A stretch of DNA of 64,000 bases, taken from contig NZ_JAEACF010000003.1 of NCBI RefSeq assembly GCF_016401385.1, positions 1 through 64,000 of the forward strand. The letters are read 5' to 3'. Below are positions 8,421 to 17,458 of this stretch, one piece after another (the first letter of the stretch is position 1; each line of letters opens with the position of its first letter). The notes below the pieces were generated by a model, which worked only from the letters and a program-made list of their open reading frames with translations, had not been told where the DNA came from and searched no databases. The stretch is from Fictibacillus halophilus. Its GTDB lineage: Bacteria > Bacillota > Bacilli > Bacillales > Fictibacillaceae. A program made the translations under genes and the position numbers.

Positions 8421-8575
8421 TCATCCAAAGCGCCTGAACTGCTGACCGGAAAATGAGCAGTTGACGAGGAAGAGGTTCATCGATATTTCGGCGGATGCCT
8501 CTCGGAACATCACTTCCGTAAGCTTTTGTTCAAACCAGGTAAGGTGACTTCCTGTACAAAGACGAAAGCAAGTGA
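8421..8575 (+). ncRNA. glmS ribozyme (GlcN6P-dependent self-cleaving riboswitch)
   Basis: The leader matches the B. subtilis glmS ribozyme block by block. It has the cleavage site A|GCGCC (between 8429 and 8430), then CGAACTGCTGA-type P2, TTGACGAGGA, a conserved TCGGCGGATGCCTC core, and the P3/P4 segment TTCAAACCAGGTAAGGTGAC. Glucosamine-6-phosphate acts as cofactor for self-cleavage, after which the downstream mRNA is degraded. The 3' limit is approximate. Confidence 0.95.
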
Positions 8576-8635
8576 AAAAAAATAAAAATAGAGAACATAG
8601 GTGGGGTTGTGAGCCCCGCTCACGGCCCCCTTATG

Positions 8636-8663
8636 AAAGCCGTCAGCAGAGTGTGATGGCTTT
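8636..8663 (+). promoter_or_regulatory. Hairpin abutting the glmS ribosome binding site
   Basis: AAAGCCGTCA pairs with TGATGGCTTT (one wobble) around an 8-nt loop. The stem ends directly before the AAGGAGG of glmS. There is no T run, so it is not a terminator. Just upstream, 8602-8629 can form two mutually exclusive small GC-rich hairpins. A role in mRNA stability or translation after ribozyme cleavage is only a guess. Confidence 0.45.
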
Positions 8664-8680
8664 AAGGAGGACGTTTATTT

Positions 8681-10483
8681 ATGTGTGGAATCGTTGGATA
8701 TATTGGGAATAATGATGCGAAGGAAATCCTTTTACGCGGATTAGAAAAATTAGAATACCGCGGATATGACTCAGCTGGTATCGCTGTACTGAATGAAGAC
8801 GGAGTTCATGTGTTCAAGGAAAAAGGACGTATTGCAAATCTGCGTGAAAACGTAGATCTTGGAGTAGAAGCATCCGTTGGAATCGGACATACACGCTGGG
8901 CAACACACGGAGTTCCGAGCCGAGTTAACTCTCATCCACACCAAAGTTCAACAGAGCGTTTTACACTTGTACACAACGGTGTAATCGAGAACTATGAACA
9001 GGTGAAGAAACAATACATCTCAGGTGTTGAATTGTTGTCTGAAACAGATACAGAAGTTATCGTTCAGCTTGTAGAATACTTTGTAAACGAAGGCATGGAA
9101 GTAGAAGAAGCATTCCGCCGTACGTTGTCTGAGTTAAAAGGTTCTTATGCGATCGGACTAATCGACAACCAAAACCCTGAAACCATCTATGTTGGTAAGA
9201 ACAAGAGCCCGTTATTGGTAGGTAAAGGTGAAGGCTTTAACGTTATTGCGAGTGACGCAATGGCTATGCTTTCTCAAACAGACCAATACGTTGAATTAAT
9301 GGATAAAGAAATCGTAATCGTGACACGTGACAGCTATACGATCAAGACTCTTGACGGTACAGTTGTTGAACGTGCACCATACACAGCTGAATTAGATGCA
9401 AGCGACATCGAAAAAGGCACGTACCCTCATTTCATGTTAAAAGAAATCGATGAGCAGCCTTTCGTAATGCGTAACATCATCAATCAATACCAAAATGAAA
9501 ATGGTGATCTTAAGCTAGATGATGATATCCGTGCCGCGATGAAAGAAGCGGACCGCGTATATATTATCGCTTGCGGAACGAGCTACCATGCAGGTCTTGT
9601 TGGGAAACAGCTGATTGAAAACATCGCTAATATTCCTGTTGAAGCACACATCGCGAGTGAGTTTGTTTACAACATGCCGCTTTTATCACAAAAGCCGTTG
9701 TTCATTTTCATCTCACAATCCGGTGAGACTGCAGACAGCCGTGCCGTATTGGTTGAAGTGAAGAGACTTGGACACAAAGCATTAACAATTACGAACGTTC
9801 CGGGATCTACACTTTCTCGTGAAGCAAACTACACGCTTAACTTGTATGCTGGTCCTGAGATCGCAGTAGCATCAACGAAAGCATACACAGCTCAAATCGC
9901 CGTACTTGCGATCTTAGCAGTTGACTCTGCTCGTGCAAAAGGCATCGAGTTAGACTTCAATCCGCTACAAGAGCTTGCGATCGTGGCAAACGCGATGGAA
10001 GTTCTTTGTGACCAAAAAGAAGAGATGGAGAAGATCGCTCGTGAGTTCTTAGCTGTAACTCGTAACGCATTCTTCATCGGGCGTGCTGCTGACTTCTACG
10101 TATGTTTAGAAGCTGCACTAAAATTAAAAGAAATCTCTTACATCCAAGCAGAAGGTTTTGCTGGAGGAGAATTGAAGCACGGTACGATCGCATTGATCGA
10201 AGACGGTACACCAGTTATCGCTCTTGCAACTCAAGAGCATGTTAACTTAAGCATCCGTGGTAACGTGAAAGAAGTAGCGGCACGTGGCGCTTACACATGC
10301 GTGATTTCTATGGATGGTCTGCAAGAAGAAGGCGACCGCGTCGTTCTTCCGAAGATCCACCCTTACTTGACGCCGTTAGTATCTGTACTTCCAATGCAGC
10401 TGATCTCATACTACGCAGCGCTTCACCGCGACTGTGACGTAGATAAGCCGCGTAACCTTGCGAAGTCAGTAACAGTAGAATAG
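8681..10483 (+). CDS. glmS: Glutamine-fructose-6-phosphate aminotransferase GlmS
   Basis: Makes glucosamine-6-phosphate from fructose-6-phosphate and glutamine, the entry step to peptidoglycan amino sugars. The 600-residue protein starts MCGIVGYIG with the catalytic Cys2 of the glutaminase domain, followed by HTRWATHG. Two SIS domains follow (CGTSYHAG and SQSGETADS in the first), and the C-terminus ends [12 protein letters not shown] as is typical. Expression is governed by the leader ribozyme. The 3' end of glmS is the classical Tn7 attachment site, and a foreign island follows at once. Confidence 0.99.
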   Translation: MCGIVGYIGNNDAKEILLRGLEKLEYRGYDSAGIAVLNEDGVHVFKEKGRIANLRENVDLGVEASVGIGHTRWATHGVPSRVNSHPHQSSTERFTLVHNGVIENYEQVKKQYISGVELLSETDTEVIVQLVEYFVNEGMEVEEAFRRTLSELKGSYAIGLIDNQNPETIYVGKNKSPLLVGKGEGFNVIASDAMAMLSQTDQYVELMDKEIVIVTRDSYTIKTLDGTVVERAPYTAELDASDIEKGTYPHFMLKEIDEQPFVMRNIINQYQNENGDLKLDDDIRAAMKEADRVYIIACGTSYHAGLVGKQLIENIANIPVEAHIASEFVYNMPLLSQKPLFIFISQSGETADSRAVLVEVKRLGHKALTITNVPGSTLSREANYTLNLYAGPEIAVASTKAYTAQIAVLAILAVDSARAKGIELDFNPLQELAIVANAMEVLCDQKEEMEKIAREFLAVTRNAFFIGRAADFYVCLEAALKLKEISYIQAEGFAGGELKHGTIALIEDGTPVIALATQEHVNLSIRGNVKEVAARGAYTCVISMDGLQEEGDRVVLPKIHPYLTPLVSVLPMQLISYYAALHRDCDVDKPRNLAKSVTVE

Positions 10484-10509
10484 ACTATTAAATAATACTT
10501 TTACAAAAA

Positions 10510-10556
10510 TGTTTGATTTTTTAAAGCAAAGTTTGATAATTTTGAATAAGTTTGAT
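10510..10556. repeat. Three phased GTTTGAT repeats downstream of glmS (possible Tn7-like end)
   Basis: GTTTGAT occurs at 10511, 10531 and 10550, a spacing of 20 and 19 nt. The first is preceded by T, giving a 5'-TGT end, 26 nt past the glmS stop. That is close to where Tn7 inserts. An inverted ATCAAAC lies at the far side of the island just after the last defence gene (17018-17026). Phased transposase-binding repeats are a known feature of Tn7-type ends. The match here is inferred by eye and no target-site duplication could be confirmed. Confidence 0.4.
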
Positions 10557-10559
10557 TTA

Positions 10560-10602
10560 AAAAACTCTCTTAGGATATGATATCCACAAGAGAGTTTTTT
10601 TG
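10560..10602 (+). terminator. Terminator downstream of glmS
   Basis: AAAACTCTCTT pairs with AAGAGAGTTTT and an inner GGATA/TATCC stem extends it. A run of seven T follows. It terminates glmS transcription. Confidence 0.85.
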
Positions 10603-10686
10603 TTTTTTAAAATGGGGTTTAAATAACACACATCTTGCCTCTTCTTGTTCTTCTAATTAATTATCCTAGTCCCACAGTTACACTCA

Positions 10687-11235
10687 TCAAAAGTTGTTCC
10701 AATAAATATCTGCTGCTTTATGCGATTTGTTAGTATTATCGAGCCAAAGTACATTAAAATTATTTTTTTTATAAAATAAATCTAGCTTGTCAAAATGATT
10801 TAGGTCCGCGTATGAGATCCAACCCGTAATCTTCTTAACTTTGTTTTCTTTTGCAAACTGAATTAATGAATTAAGTAAAATGGAACCATACCCTCTGCCT
10901 GAATTTTCACCAAAGACTTCTATATCACAAAGTTCAATATGTTCCTCACTACTGTAATTGGCGCTTAAACGAATACGGTTCAATACAATACCTCTTTTAT
11001 TAATTACTTTTAGGTCTATAAAAAATATGCCGTATTTTTCATCAGTATCAAAAATAGTACGATACACAATAATTTTCTCTTCTTTTTTGTGTAAGATATT
11101 CAAAAGATTATTTTCTCTATTCTCTTCTATTTTTTTGATTTCTTTCCTTAATTCTTCATCCAGATTCTTTATCTTCACTACTGAATATACTCTCTTATTT
11201 CTGTGTTGCTTAAACTCAAGCATAAAATCATACAT
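10687..11235 (-). CDS. GNAT-family N-acetyltransferase
   Basis: A 182-residue protein whose C-terminal half carries GNAT motif A: a beta strand (ELCDIEVFGE), then the acetyl-CoA loop NSGRGYGSILL and a helix, followed by LDLFYKKNNF. The N-terminal 60 residues are charged and helical, without a known domain. It is on the opposite strand to its neighbours, in the AT-rich island, with AGGGGAAAAG before its ATG. The substrate is unknown. It could be cargo of the Tn7-like element. Confidence 0.75.
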   Translation of the reverse strand: MYDFMLEFKQHRNKRVYSVVKIKNLDEELRKEIKKIEENRENNLLNILHKKEEKIIVYRTIFDTDEKYGIFFIDLKVINKRGIVLNRIRLSANYSSEEHIELCDIEVFGENSGRGYGSILLNSLIQFAKENKVKKITGWISYADLNHFDKLDLFYKKNNFNVLWLDNTNKSHKAADIYWNNF

Positions 11236-11382
11236 AAATCTTTTCCCCTAACAAAGTCTTATTTCTATTATTTTATTTTTCGTATACCATAATAATTATC
11301 CATTAATTTCTATTTACACGCAATAGCCTTTATTCTACCAATAATTAATGCGTAACCTTCTAAATAGATTACACCTTCTTAA

Positions 11383-11736
11383 GATACTGTTTATACGAAA
11401 TTTGGACACGTTTGGCAAAGGAAATTAGATCAACTAGTTAAAAAAATTGGTTTAAGTATAAGAACCATTGCTGGACAACTAGGGGTTGATTTCAAAACGA
11501 ATAAAAGGAAATTATCGGAAGATGTCGAAATGAATAAAAAAAGAACTAGTAGAATTACGTATTTTAAGAATAAGTATTTTCTCTATAATGTGATTTCATT
11601 TACTCACCCTGAAATCGTACAAACCGAGATGTCTGGAGAGGCACAAAAGTATCGTTGCATAGCAGAAGTGGTAGCTAGCAAAATGAATTTACGCTTGATG
11701 ATAAAGTTGAAGGCACAGCCCTTTTTTACTAAATAA
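11383..11736 (+). pseudogene. 3' relic of a TnsD/TniQ-like transposition gene
   Basis: An open frame that begins just after a stop at 11380 and has no start codon in its first 49 codons. It reads TKFGHVWQRKLDQLVKK, then GLSIRTIAGQLGVDFKT, like the C-terminal helix-turn-helix of TnsD/TniQ proteins in Gram-positive Tn7-like elements. TnsD recognises the glmS attachment site, and the fragment lies about 900 bp from glmS in the orientation expected for tns genes there. The remaining residues to 11736 are not recognised. The rest of the gene is missing. An in-frame ATG at 11530 could start a 68-residue product, but it has no good ribosome binding site. Confidence 0.55.
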
Positions 11737-11764
11737 AATAATATGAAATTCAGAGGAAAATACT

Positions 11765-13525
11765 ATGACGGTAATAATAAATAATTTAAGAGAAAAAATT
11801 GAAAGTACTTTGGACGATTATATAATAGATCTGGCAGCTCAGGAAAAACAAGAAATCCAACAGAATAAAGAGCAAATTGTTAATAGTCTAATGGCTGGTG
11901 AGTTCAGAGATTTAGGAGGATTAACAGCTATGAGGGGGTTTGTGTACCAGTACTATGTATCGATGTTTTATATGGTATCCATGATATATCCGAAGCGTAA
12001 TAATTGGTGGAAATCTGTGGTGTTGGAATATTTTGATGATATTACTCTTATTGGCGAAGATAAAATTCGATTTATACAAGTAAAAACCGTAAAAGAAGGT
12101 GGAAATAAAAATCATCAGCCTAATGATTTTTATAAAAGAAAATCATTAAATAATCCTGAAAATGAAAGGGAGTATTTTAATAGCTGGATAGAAAAAAACT
12201 TATTAAATTATGATTATTTTTTAGAATCTAATGTAATCAACGATGTTGATAAAAGTGTTTATAATCCGCAGTTTGAAATAGTAACAAATACTAAGCAGAG
12301 TAGTTTATCGACTTTAAAACATTATTCAGGAAATGTTGATTTTGAAATTAAAGATGTAATAGATAAGGATGGAAATGTCGAACATGTTATAACTGACGAA
12401 GATCCATTTAAAAATGCAATTATGAAACCAATTGATGGTTTAAATTTAAGGTTTGAAGAGTATGCTCGAAAAGATATTGATTACTATTTAAAGAGACTCT
12501 ATATAAATAAATTTGGTTCAACCAGAGAACTTTATGATGATATTTTGGACATGATCGAAGAAACTATTTTAATTACTGATATTAGAGGTAAATCTATAGC
12601 TGAGTATATCTTCAAAAGGATGTTTGCATTTGTTATATCCAATAGTCATGTAGATAATGAGGATCGCCTAAAGAAAGATGAGTTATTAGTAACTAAATTA
12701 CAAATCAAGCATCTAGTAGCGGGGTGGGTTACTGAAGCAAAAGAGTTAATTAGTGAAAGTTCTTATTACGACAGTGCTTGGGCTATCTTTAACAGATCTA
12801 TATCAGAATTAGAAATAGAATTCAAGGCACAATTTGCTAATGACAATTTAAAAGGAGAATTGCTTAAAGCGTTGCAATGGATCAATGCACATATTACAGA
12901 GAGTAACATAGGAAATAGCACTTATTGTGTAACAATTCTTAATAAAATATTTTATGGTAATAATAGTCTTTCCATGTGGGATTTTGAACATGGTGATGTT
13001 GAAAGGAATTTAAAAGAATCAATAAGATTTATTGTATATTTTATTGTCTTTTACGAAAACCATTTAGAAGTATACAGTACCGCTAAAATGTTATTCCACG
13101 AAGGGAAATCAAGTGTAATTGATAACATTCTTTTTACATTATATCATGCAAGAAATAATTTAAATAAAGTAACATCGATGGAGAAAATTAAATCTTGTTT
13201 AAACGAATGCCATATTTCTAGACAAATCACACTAGATTTATACTGCTTGCTTATAGGAACAAAAAAAGATTCTATAAATTCAACTGCATCAGGCATTGCA
13301 GCTATGTTTAAAGTAACAAACGAACCTGATTCTTCACATAAAATCACAGATGTACCTGATAATATGAGGTTTGTTGATGCTGATGAGATAGAAGATTTTT
13401 TTGAGGGATTTAAGGATGAAGGAATTGTTTTAGATAGTTTTAAACAAAATGTGCTATTACCACATTGGAAAGATTACTTAGATGGAATAGTAAACAAAAT
13501 GAGGGTGACTTATATTGAAAGCTGA
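11765..13525 (+). CDS. Lamassu/ABC-3C-type effector with Cap4-like (DUF4297) nuclease domain (LmuA-like)
   Basis: A 586-residue protein that probably degrades DNA once the partner ATPase senses phage or plasmid DNA. The N-terminal part has the DUF4297/Cap4 pattern of a PD-(D/E)xK nuclease: RGFVYQYY (Gln62), then VVLEYFDDI (Glu88, Asp92) and FIQVKT (Gln105, Lys107). The long helical C-terminal part would contact the partner proteins. It overlaps the next gene by 11 nt and is followed by an SMC-like ATPase, the typical three-gene order. AGAGGA precedes the ATG. Base composition is very AT-rich. Confidence 0.8.
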   Translation: MTVIINNLREKIESTLDDYIIDLAAQEKQEIQQNKEQIVNSLMAGEFRDLGGLTAMRGFVYQYYVSMFYMVSMIYPKRNNWWKSVVLEYFDDITLIGEDKIRFIQVKTVKEGGNKNHQPNDFYKRKSLNNPENEREYFNSWIEKNLLNYDYFLESNVINDVDKSVYNPQFEIVTNTKQSSLSTLKHYSGNVDFEIKDVIDKDGNVEHVITDEDPFKNAIMKPIDGLNLRFEEYARKDIDYYLKRLYINKFGSTRELYDDILDMIEETILITDIRGKSIAEYIFKRMFAFVISNSHVDNEDRLKKDELLVTKLQIKHLVAGWVTEAKELISESSYYDSAWAIFNRSISELEIEFKAQFANDNLKGELLKALQWINAHITESNIGNSTYCVTILNKIFYGNNSLSMWDFEHGDVERNLKESIRFIVYFIVFYENHLEVYSTAKMLFHEGKSSVIDNILFTLYHARNNLNKVTSMEKIKSCLNECHISRQITLDLYCLLIGTKKDSINSTASGIAAMFKVTNEPDSSHKITDVPDNMRFVDADEIEDFFEGFKDEGIVLDSFKQNVLLPHWKDYLDGIVNKMRVTYIES

Positions 13526-14090
13526 AAGAGTAATTAATTTGTTACAAAAAAAAAAATTTGCACAATATCAATTTGAATCATATGTTATGAATCAACTTGA
13601 AGAACTGAATATAGATATATGGTCAAGTGATTCAAAGTTAGTAATGTTGAAAGAATATAGAACGGAAAATTCTTTACTAGAATGGAAAAATGAAGATCAG
13701 GTGTGCATCGCAAGTATATTACAGTATGTTCCGAAAAAGTATATTAACAATTTATACTTTTTTATGGTTTTAGATTTTAATTCTGATGAAGTTGATTTAA
13801 GACTAGAAATAAATAAGATAGAGAAAAATGAATTAATTTGTAAGAAATACATTTTAAAAAATAAAGAAGATTTAAATAGAATTCCATTTTTAATGAATGT
13901 AGTAATAGAAAGTGATACATTTTCTTTTGACAAAAAATTCAAAGAGAGAATTATGAAATTTAAAGAAGAGATGGATGGAGATAGATATTTTAATATAGAA
14001 GAGTTGATGGCTGATTACTTCAATAATTATTTGGATAATAAGCAAGACTTTAAAGTTAAGATAGAGGATTTAGTAGGAATGGGAGAGTAA
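13515..14090 (+). CDS. Lamassu/ABC-3C middle component (LmuC-like)
   Basis: A 191-residue acidic, mostly helical protein with no catalytic motif visible. It is identified by position: it sits between the nuclease effector and the SMC-like ATPase, where Lamassu LmuC (ABC-3C middle component) is encoded. The TTG start at 13515 follows GAGGGTGA by about 7 nt and overlaps the effector gene by 11 nt. It ends 1 nt before the ATPase start, so the three proteins are translationally coupled and likely form one complex. Confidence 0.7.
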   Translation: MKAERVINLLQKKKFAQYQFESYVMNQLEELNIDIWSSDSKLVMLKEYRTENSLLEWKNEDQVCIASILQYVPKKYINNLYFFMVLDFNSDEVDLRLEINKIEKNELICKKYILKNKEDLNRIPFLMNVVIESDTFSFDKKFKERIMKFKEEMDGDRYFNIEELMADYFNNYLDNKQDFKVKIEDLVGMGE

Positions 14091-14091
14091 G

Positions 14092-17019
14092 ATGTTTATT
14101 CAGAAAATAATATTAGATAACTTTCGTATTTTTAGAGGAAGACATGAATTTGATTTTTCTTATAAAAAAGTAGTTGTGGTAGAAGGCCCAAATGGACATG
14201 GGAAAAGTACAATTTTTGATGCGATTAATTGGGTTATTTCTGGAAAGATTTCTAGATATGTTGGTTCATCTGAACATCAACAATTTAATTACATTATAAA
14301 TAGTGATGCTTATTCACTTGGTTTGGATGAAGCATCGGTTGAAATATATTTTAATAATCAAGAGGAAGTCGTTATAAAACGAACTGTTAAAGCGAATGGT
14401 TCCACTAAACTATTTATTAATGGTCATAGGTTTGGAATTAGAGATGGACAAAAAGAAATAGTAAGATTATTAGTTAATGAAAAGGTAATCAATGATACTA
14501 ATTTATTTGACTCTATTGATTTACCTTCATTTATAGAATCAACATTGATTCTATCACAGGAAAACTTAGAAGAGTTTGTTCGAGGTAATAAACCTACTCA
14601 ACGATACTCTAAATTAGAACAAATCCTAGGTTTAACAAGGTATGGTCAAGATTTCAAGGATTATTTGCAAGTTTTAAAAAAAGAGTGTTTGACACAATAT
14701 GACGATATTCTTTTAAAAGAGAAAAATATAAAACATGAGCAAGAATTATTAAATGTACAATATAAACAAAAAAGCCTTCAAAATGAAAGAAATGGAAATA
14801 AGCCAGAATCAAAGATTATAGATGAATTAAATACATTTTTTAGTAGTTCAATGGAGTCTTTCGAACAGCTTAATAAAAATGAAGAATTTTTCGAGATTAC
14901 TATAAATGAATATGAAGTTTTAAAGAAATATATTGAAGAGATAGATGATAAATTAAAGAGGCTTGTTGATTTGAAGTTCGAAATTCAACAAAAAGAAATA
15001 AATATAAATGATATAGAATTTAATAAAAAGATAGCTAATTTACATAATGAGATAAGTATTCTTCAAATTGAAAAAGTTAAACGTGAAGGCGGTATTGAGA
15101 AGGCGAATTCAATAAAAGAAAAATTAAATAAAATTGCTCAAACTAATGCTTATTTAGATATTAAAAAAATTGAAAAGGAAAAAATAGATATAGATATAAA
15201 AAATCTCATAGAAAAATTAAAAGTTATTTCCAAAAATTTAGAAATAGATTATGCAAGTTTAGTCTTAAAAAAAATTACGGATTTTATTGAGGAATTTAGG
15301 GAAAATAGTACGTTATTAGATAGTCTATTAGAGAAATCTTTAATTTTGGAAAATGAGAATAGGGAATTTAACTTAATTAAAGAGAAGAGAATTATTAGGG
15401 AGCAGAATGACAAGAACATTCAGCTAATAAAAGATTTAGAAAAAGGAATTGAAGATACTGAAAATGATATTTTTAATTTAACTAAACAGAAAAAAACTAA
15501 TTTAGATTCTCAAATATATGCTTTGATACATGAGGTTCAGATCCATCTAATAAATAGTAATGAACAAAAATGTTTAGTATGTGGAGGTTCTTATAATAAT
15601 AGTGAAGAATTAAAAAATTCTATTCGCATTCAGTTAGATAATTCAAATGAATTATTAAATGGGTTTGAAAAGAAAATAAATAAATATAAAGTTTCTAAAA
15701 ATGAATTGAATATTAAATTGGATGTAGCAAAACAAGAATCTATGGTTACACAAGAAAAATTAAATAATTTAAATAATGAACTTGTAAACTTAAAAGATAA
15801 AACTGTAAATATGCGTCTTCAAAATTCAATTAGTTTAGAGGATCCACAGTTAATACGAAAGGAGATTGTAAAGGCACAAAAGTATAAAAATAATAATCAA
15901 AATAAATATAAAGGCTTTATAGAAATTAATAAAATATTAGTAGAATTAAATAATTTAAAGTTTAAAAGAAAGGGAATTTATGAAGAGGAAGAAAACGCAA
16001 TTAACCAACACAGGAGTTATAAGGACTTTGTAAGAAAAGAAAATAAGTTACAATTAAAATTTAATAAAATCGATAGCTATCTGTCCTTAGCTCATTTAAA
16101 GGTTCAAGAATACAATAAGAAAACATATGAATTTAGACAACATATTCAAGATATGGAGAGAGAAATACAGTTATTAAATAAAATTAAAAATGAACTGGAA
16201 AATTCGCTTAATTATAAGCTGAATTTAGATAGTAAAGAAATTTTAAACGTAATTATAGAAAATATTAGTTTATTTGAGAAGAGGAAATTTGAAGCTAGAA
16301 ATCTTTTAGTGACAATAGGAGATTATTTAAATGACATTGAGTTAAGAGAACTACAGATAAAAATAAAAAGTTTTAACCAAAAAAATTTAATCTTACAAAA
16401 GCAGATTCATCAATATTTAACGATGGATAATCAATTGAAAAATTTACTTGCATACCATACACAAGAGCAGAGTTCTTTAGTGAATGAATATTTGAATGGA
16501 TTATCTTTAACGATAAATAATTATTTTAGACAGATTTCACCTCATTCGTATTTTAATTATATTAATTTAGTAACAAGGAAAAACGAATTATTCGTACTTT
16601 TAAAAGATAATCAATTCGAAAATGATGATATCGAAGAAAATATAGATGATAGTGTAAACGCTAGTCTTACTTTAAGTGCAGCACAGTCGACTATATTAGC
16701 TATGAGCATATTTTTAGCTTTAAATAAATCTCAAAATTGGAGTAAATTAAACCTAATTGGAATTGATGATCCTTTTCAAAACCTAGATGATATTAATGCA
16801 TATTCGTTCATAGATGTTATGGCTAACTTAATATCATTAGAAAACAGACAAATCTTAATTAGTACTCATGATTCCGATTTTGCTAAGTTATCAATTAGAA
16901 AAATGAATTTAAATCCTAATGAATATGCATATGTTAAAATACAGTCATATACTAGAGATGCAATAGAAATTCAATTGGAACAGTACAAATCATTAGAAGA
17001 TAAAAGAATGTCGTTTTAA
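14092..17019 (+). CDS. Lamassu/ABC-3C SMC-like ATPase (LmuB-like)
   Basis: A 975-residue SMC/Rad50-type ATPase, the sensor of the defence operon. Walker A is GPNGHGKST at 32-40. Long coiled-coil arms flank a zinc hook CLVC at 494-497, near the middle. The ABC signature region (LTLSAAQSTILAMS) and Walker B with D-loop (LIGIDDPFQNLDD) lie near 860-900, and the switch His is in LISTHD. In Lamassu the SMC protein recognises foreign DNA ends or structures and releases the LmuA nuclease. It is the last gene of the operon. Confidence 0.85.
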   Translation: MFIQKIILDNFRIFRGRHEFDFSYKKVVVVEGPNGHGKSTIFDAINWVISGKISRYVGSSEHQQFNYIINSDAYSLGLDEASVEIYFNNQEEVVIKRTVKANGSTKLFINGHRFGIRDGQKEIVRLLVNEKVINDTNLFDSIDLPSFIESTLILSQENLEEFVRGNKPTQRYSKLEQILGLTRYGQDFKDYLQVLKKECLTQYDDILLKEKNIKHEQELLNVQYKQKSLQNERNGNKPESKIIDELNTFFSSSMESFEQLNKNEEFFEITINEYEVLKKYIEEIDDKLKRLVDLKFEIQQKEININDIEFNKKIANLHNEISILQIEKVKREGGIEKANSIKEKLNKIAQTNAYLDIKKIEKEKIDIDIKNLIEKLKVISKNLEIDYASLVLKKITDFIEEFRENSTLLDSLLEKSLILENENREFNLIKEKRIIREQNDKNIQLIKDLEKGIEDTENDIFNLTKQKKTNLDSQIYALIHEVQIHLINSNEQKCLVCGGSYNNSEELKNSIRIQLDNSNELLNGFEKKINKYKVSKNELNIKLDVAKQESMVTQEKLNNLNNELVNLKDKTVNMRLQNSISLEDPQLIRKEIVKAQKYKNNNQNKYKGFIEINKILVELNNLKFKRKGIYEEEENAINQHRSYKDFVRKENKLQLKFNKIDSYLSLAHLKVQEYNKKTYEFRQHIQDMEREIQLLNKIKNELENSLNYKLNLDSKEILNVIIENISLFEKRKFEARNLLVTIGDYLNDIELRELQIKIKSFNQKNLILQKQIHQYLTMDNQLKNLLAYHTQEQSSLVNEYLNGLSLTINNYFRQISPHSYFNYINLVTRKNELFVLLKDNQFENDDIEENIDDSVNASLTLSAAQSTILAMSIFLALNKSQNWSKLNLIGIDDPFQNLDDINAYSFIDVMANLISLENRQILISTHDSDFAKLSIRKMNLNPNEYAYVKIQSYTRDAIEIQLEQYKSLEDKRMSF

Positions 17020-17038
17020 TCAAACTTTTTTATAAAGC

Positions 17039-17070
17039 AAAACCTCCTGTAGCGATACGGGAGGTTTTTT
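17039..17070 (+). terminator. Terminator at the end of the defence operon
   Basis: AAACCTCCTGT and a complementary ACGGGAGGTTT form a stem around AGCGAT and are followed by T6. It closes the defence operon and may mark the right side of the island. Confidence 0.85.
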
Positions 17071-17127
17071 CATGATAAAAAAATCTTTTATAAAAAGTGA
17101 TTACTTTACGGTTTCTTTTTACTTCTT

Positions 17128-17350
17128 ATGCAAGTTGATTGTAGCGTAAGGTTGTCGACTCCTACGGGACGAGCGGTCAGTCCAAAATGTGGAAGTGGCT
17201 CTTCCAGTCCCGACAAGCAAAAGTTGAATGGGTATGAAGGCGCACTTTGCCTTTTTGACCGTTTAACTTTTGACCTCGAGGGACTAGTCACTGCAACTAG
17301 GCCGTGGAAAGCGAGCAACCTGGAGCGTAAAGCAACCACTTTCAAAGAGC
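17128..17350 (+). repeat. Dispersed intergenic repeat, family A copy 1
   Basis: The block contains GACTCCTACGGGACGAGCGG near its start and GTGGAAAGCGAGCAACCTGGA followed by GCGTAAAGCAACCA at its end. These match the other three copies (36083-36384 inverted, 51348-51453, 60625-60715). An insert-like central part (about 17200-17275) is not shared. Open frames that cross it on both strands are by-products of its GC-rich content. Confidence 0.7.
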
Positions 17351-17374
17351 ATACAACGGTTCAGTCATTTAAAA

Positions 17375-17444
17375 TTGTAAGAAAATCCTTTATTCTGTAT
17401 AATTGAGAATGGATTTCAATTAGTTGTATTTCAATTATACAGAA
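17375..17444 (+). promoter_or_regulatory. Promoter with 14-bp inverted repeat upstream of the ABC exporter
   Basis: TTGTAA, a 17-nt spacer and TATAAT (17398-17403) form a sigma-A promoter. The -10 box lies inside one arm of a perfect inverted repeat: TTCTGTATAATTGA at 17393-17406 and TCAATTATACAGAA at 17431-17444. The second arm touches the AAGGAGG of the gene. This could be a repressor operator or an mRNA hairpin that covers the ribosome binding site. Confidence 0.6.
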
Positions 17445-17458
17445 AAGGAGGTCTATAC

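Larger units (their letters stand above)
10510..17070. mobile_element. Immobile Tn7-like genomic island at the glmS attachment site
   Basis: The segment between glmS and the ABC exporter gene is visibly more AT-rich than its flanks. It carries accessory genes: an acetyltransferase, a truncated TnsD/TniQ-like gene and a three-gene defence operon. It starts at the position used by Tn7 relatives. No tnsA, tnsB or tnsC is left, so it cannot move by itself. The right border is uncertain; the terminator at 17039-17070 may be the original glmS terminator displaced by the insertion. Confidence 0.5.

Noticed and set aside
11530..11736. Stand-alone 68-residue protein in the island
   Set aside because: It is in frame with the upstream TnsD-like text and has no convincing start; it is treated as the end of the same relic.
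10510..17070. Prophage or integrative conjugative element at glmS
   Set aside because: No integrase, phage structural, mobilisation or relaxase gene is present, and the position relative to glmS fits Tn7-type insertion better.
17106..17406. Overlapping open frames on both strands after the defence operon
   Set aside because: They lie in family A repeat DNA, which is non-coding in its other copies, and their predicted proteins match nothing recognisable.
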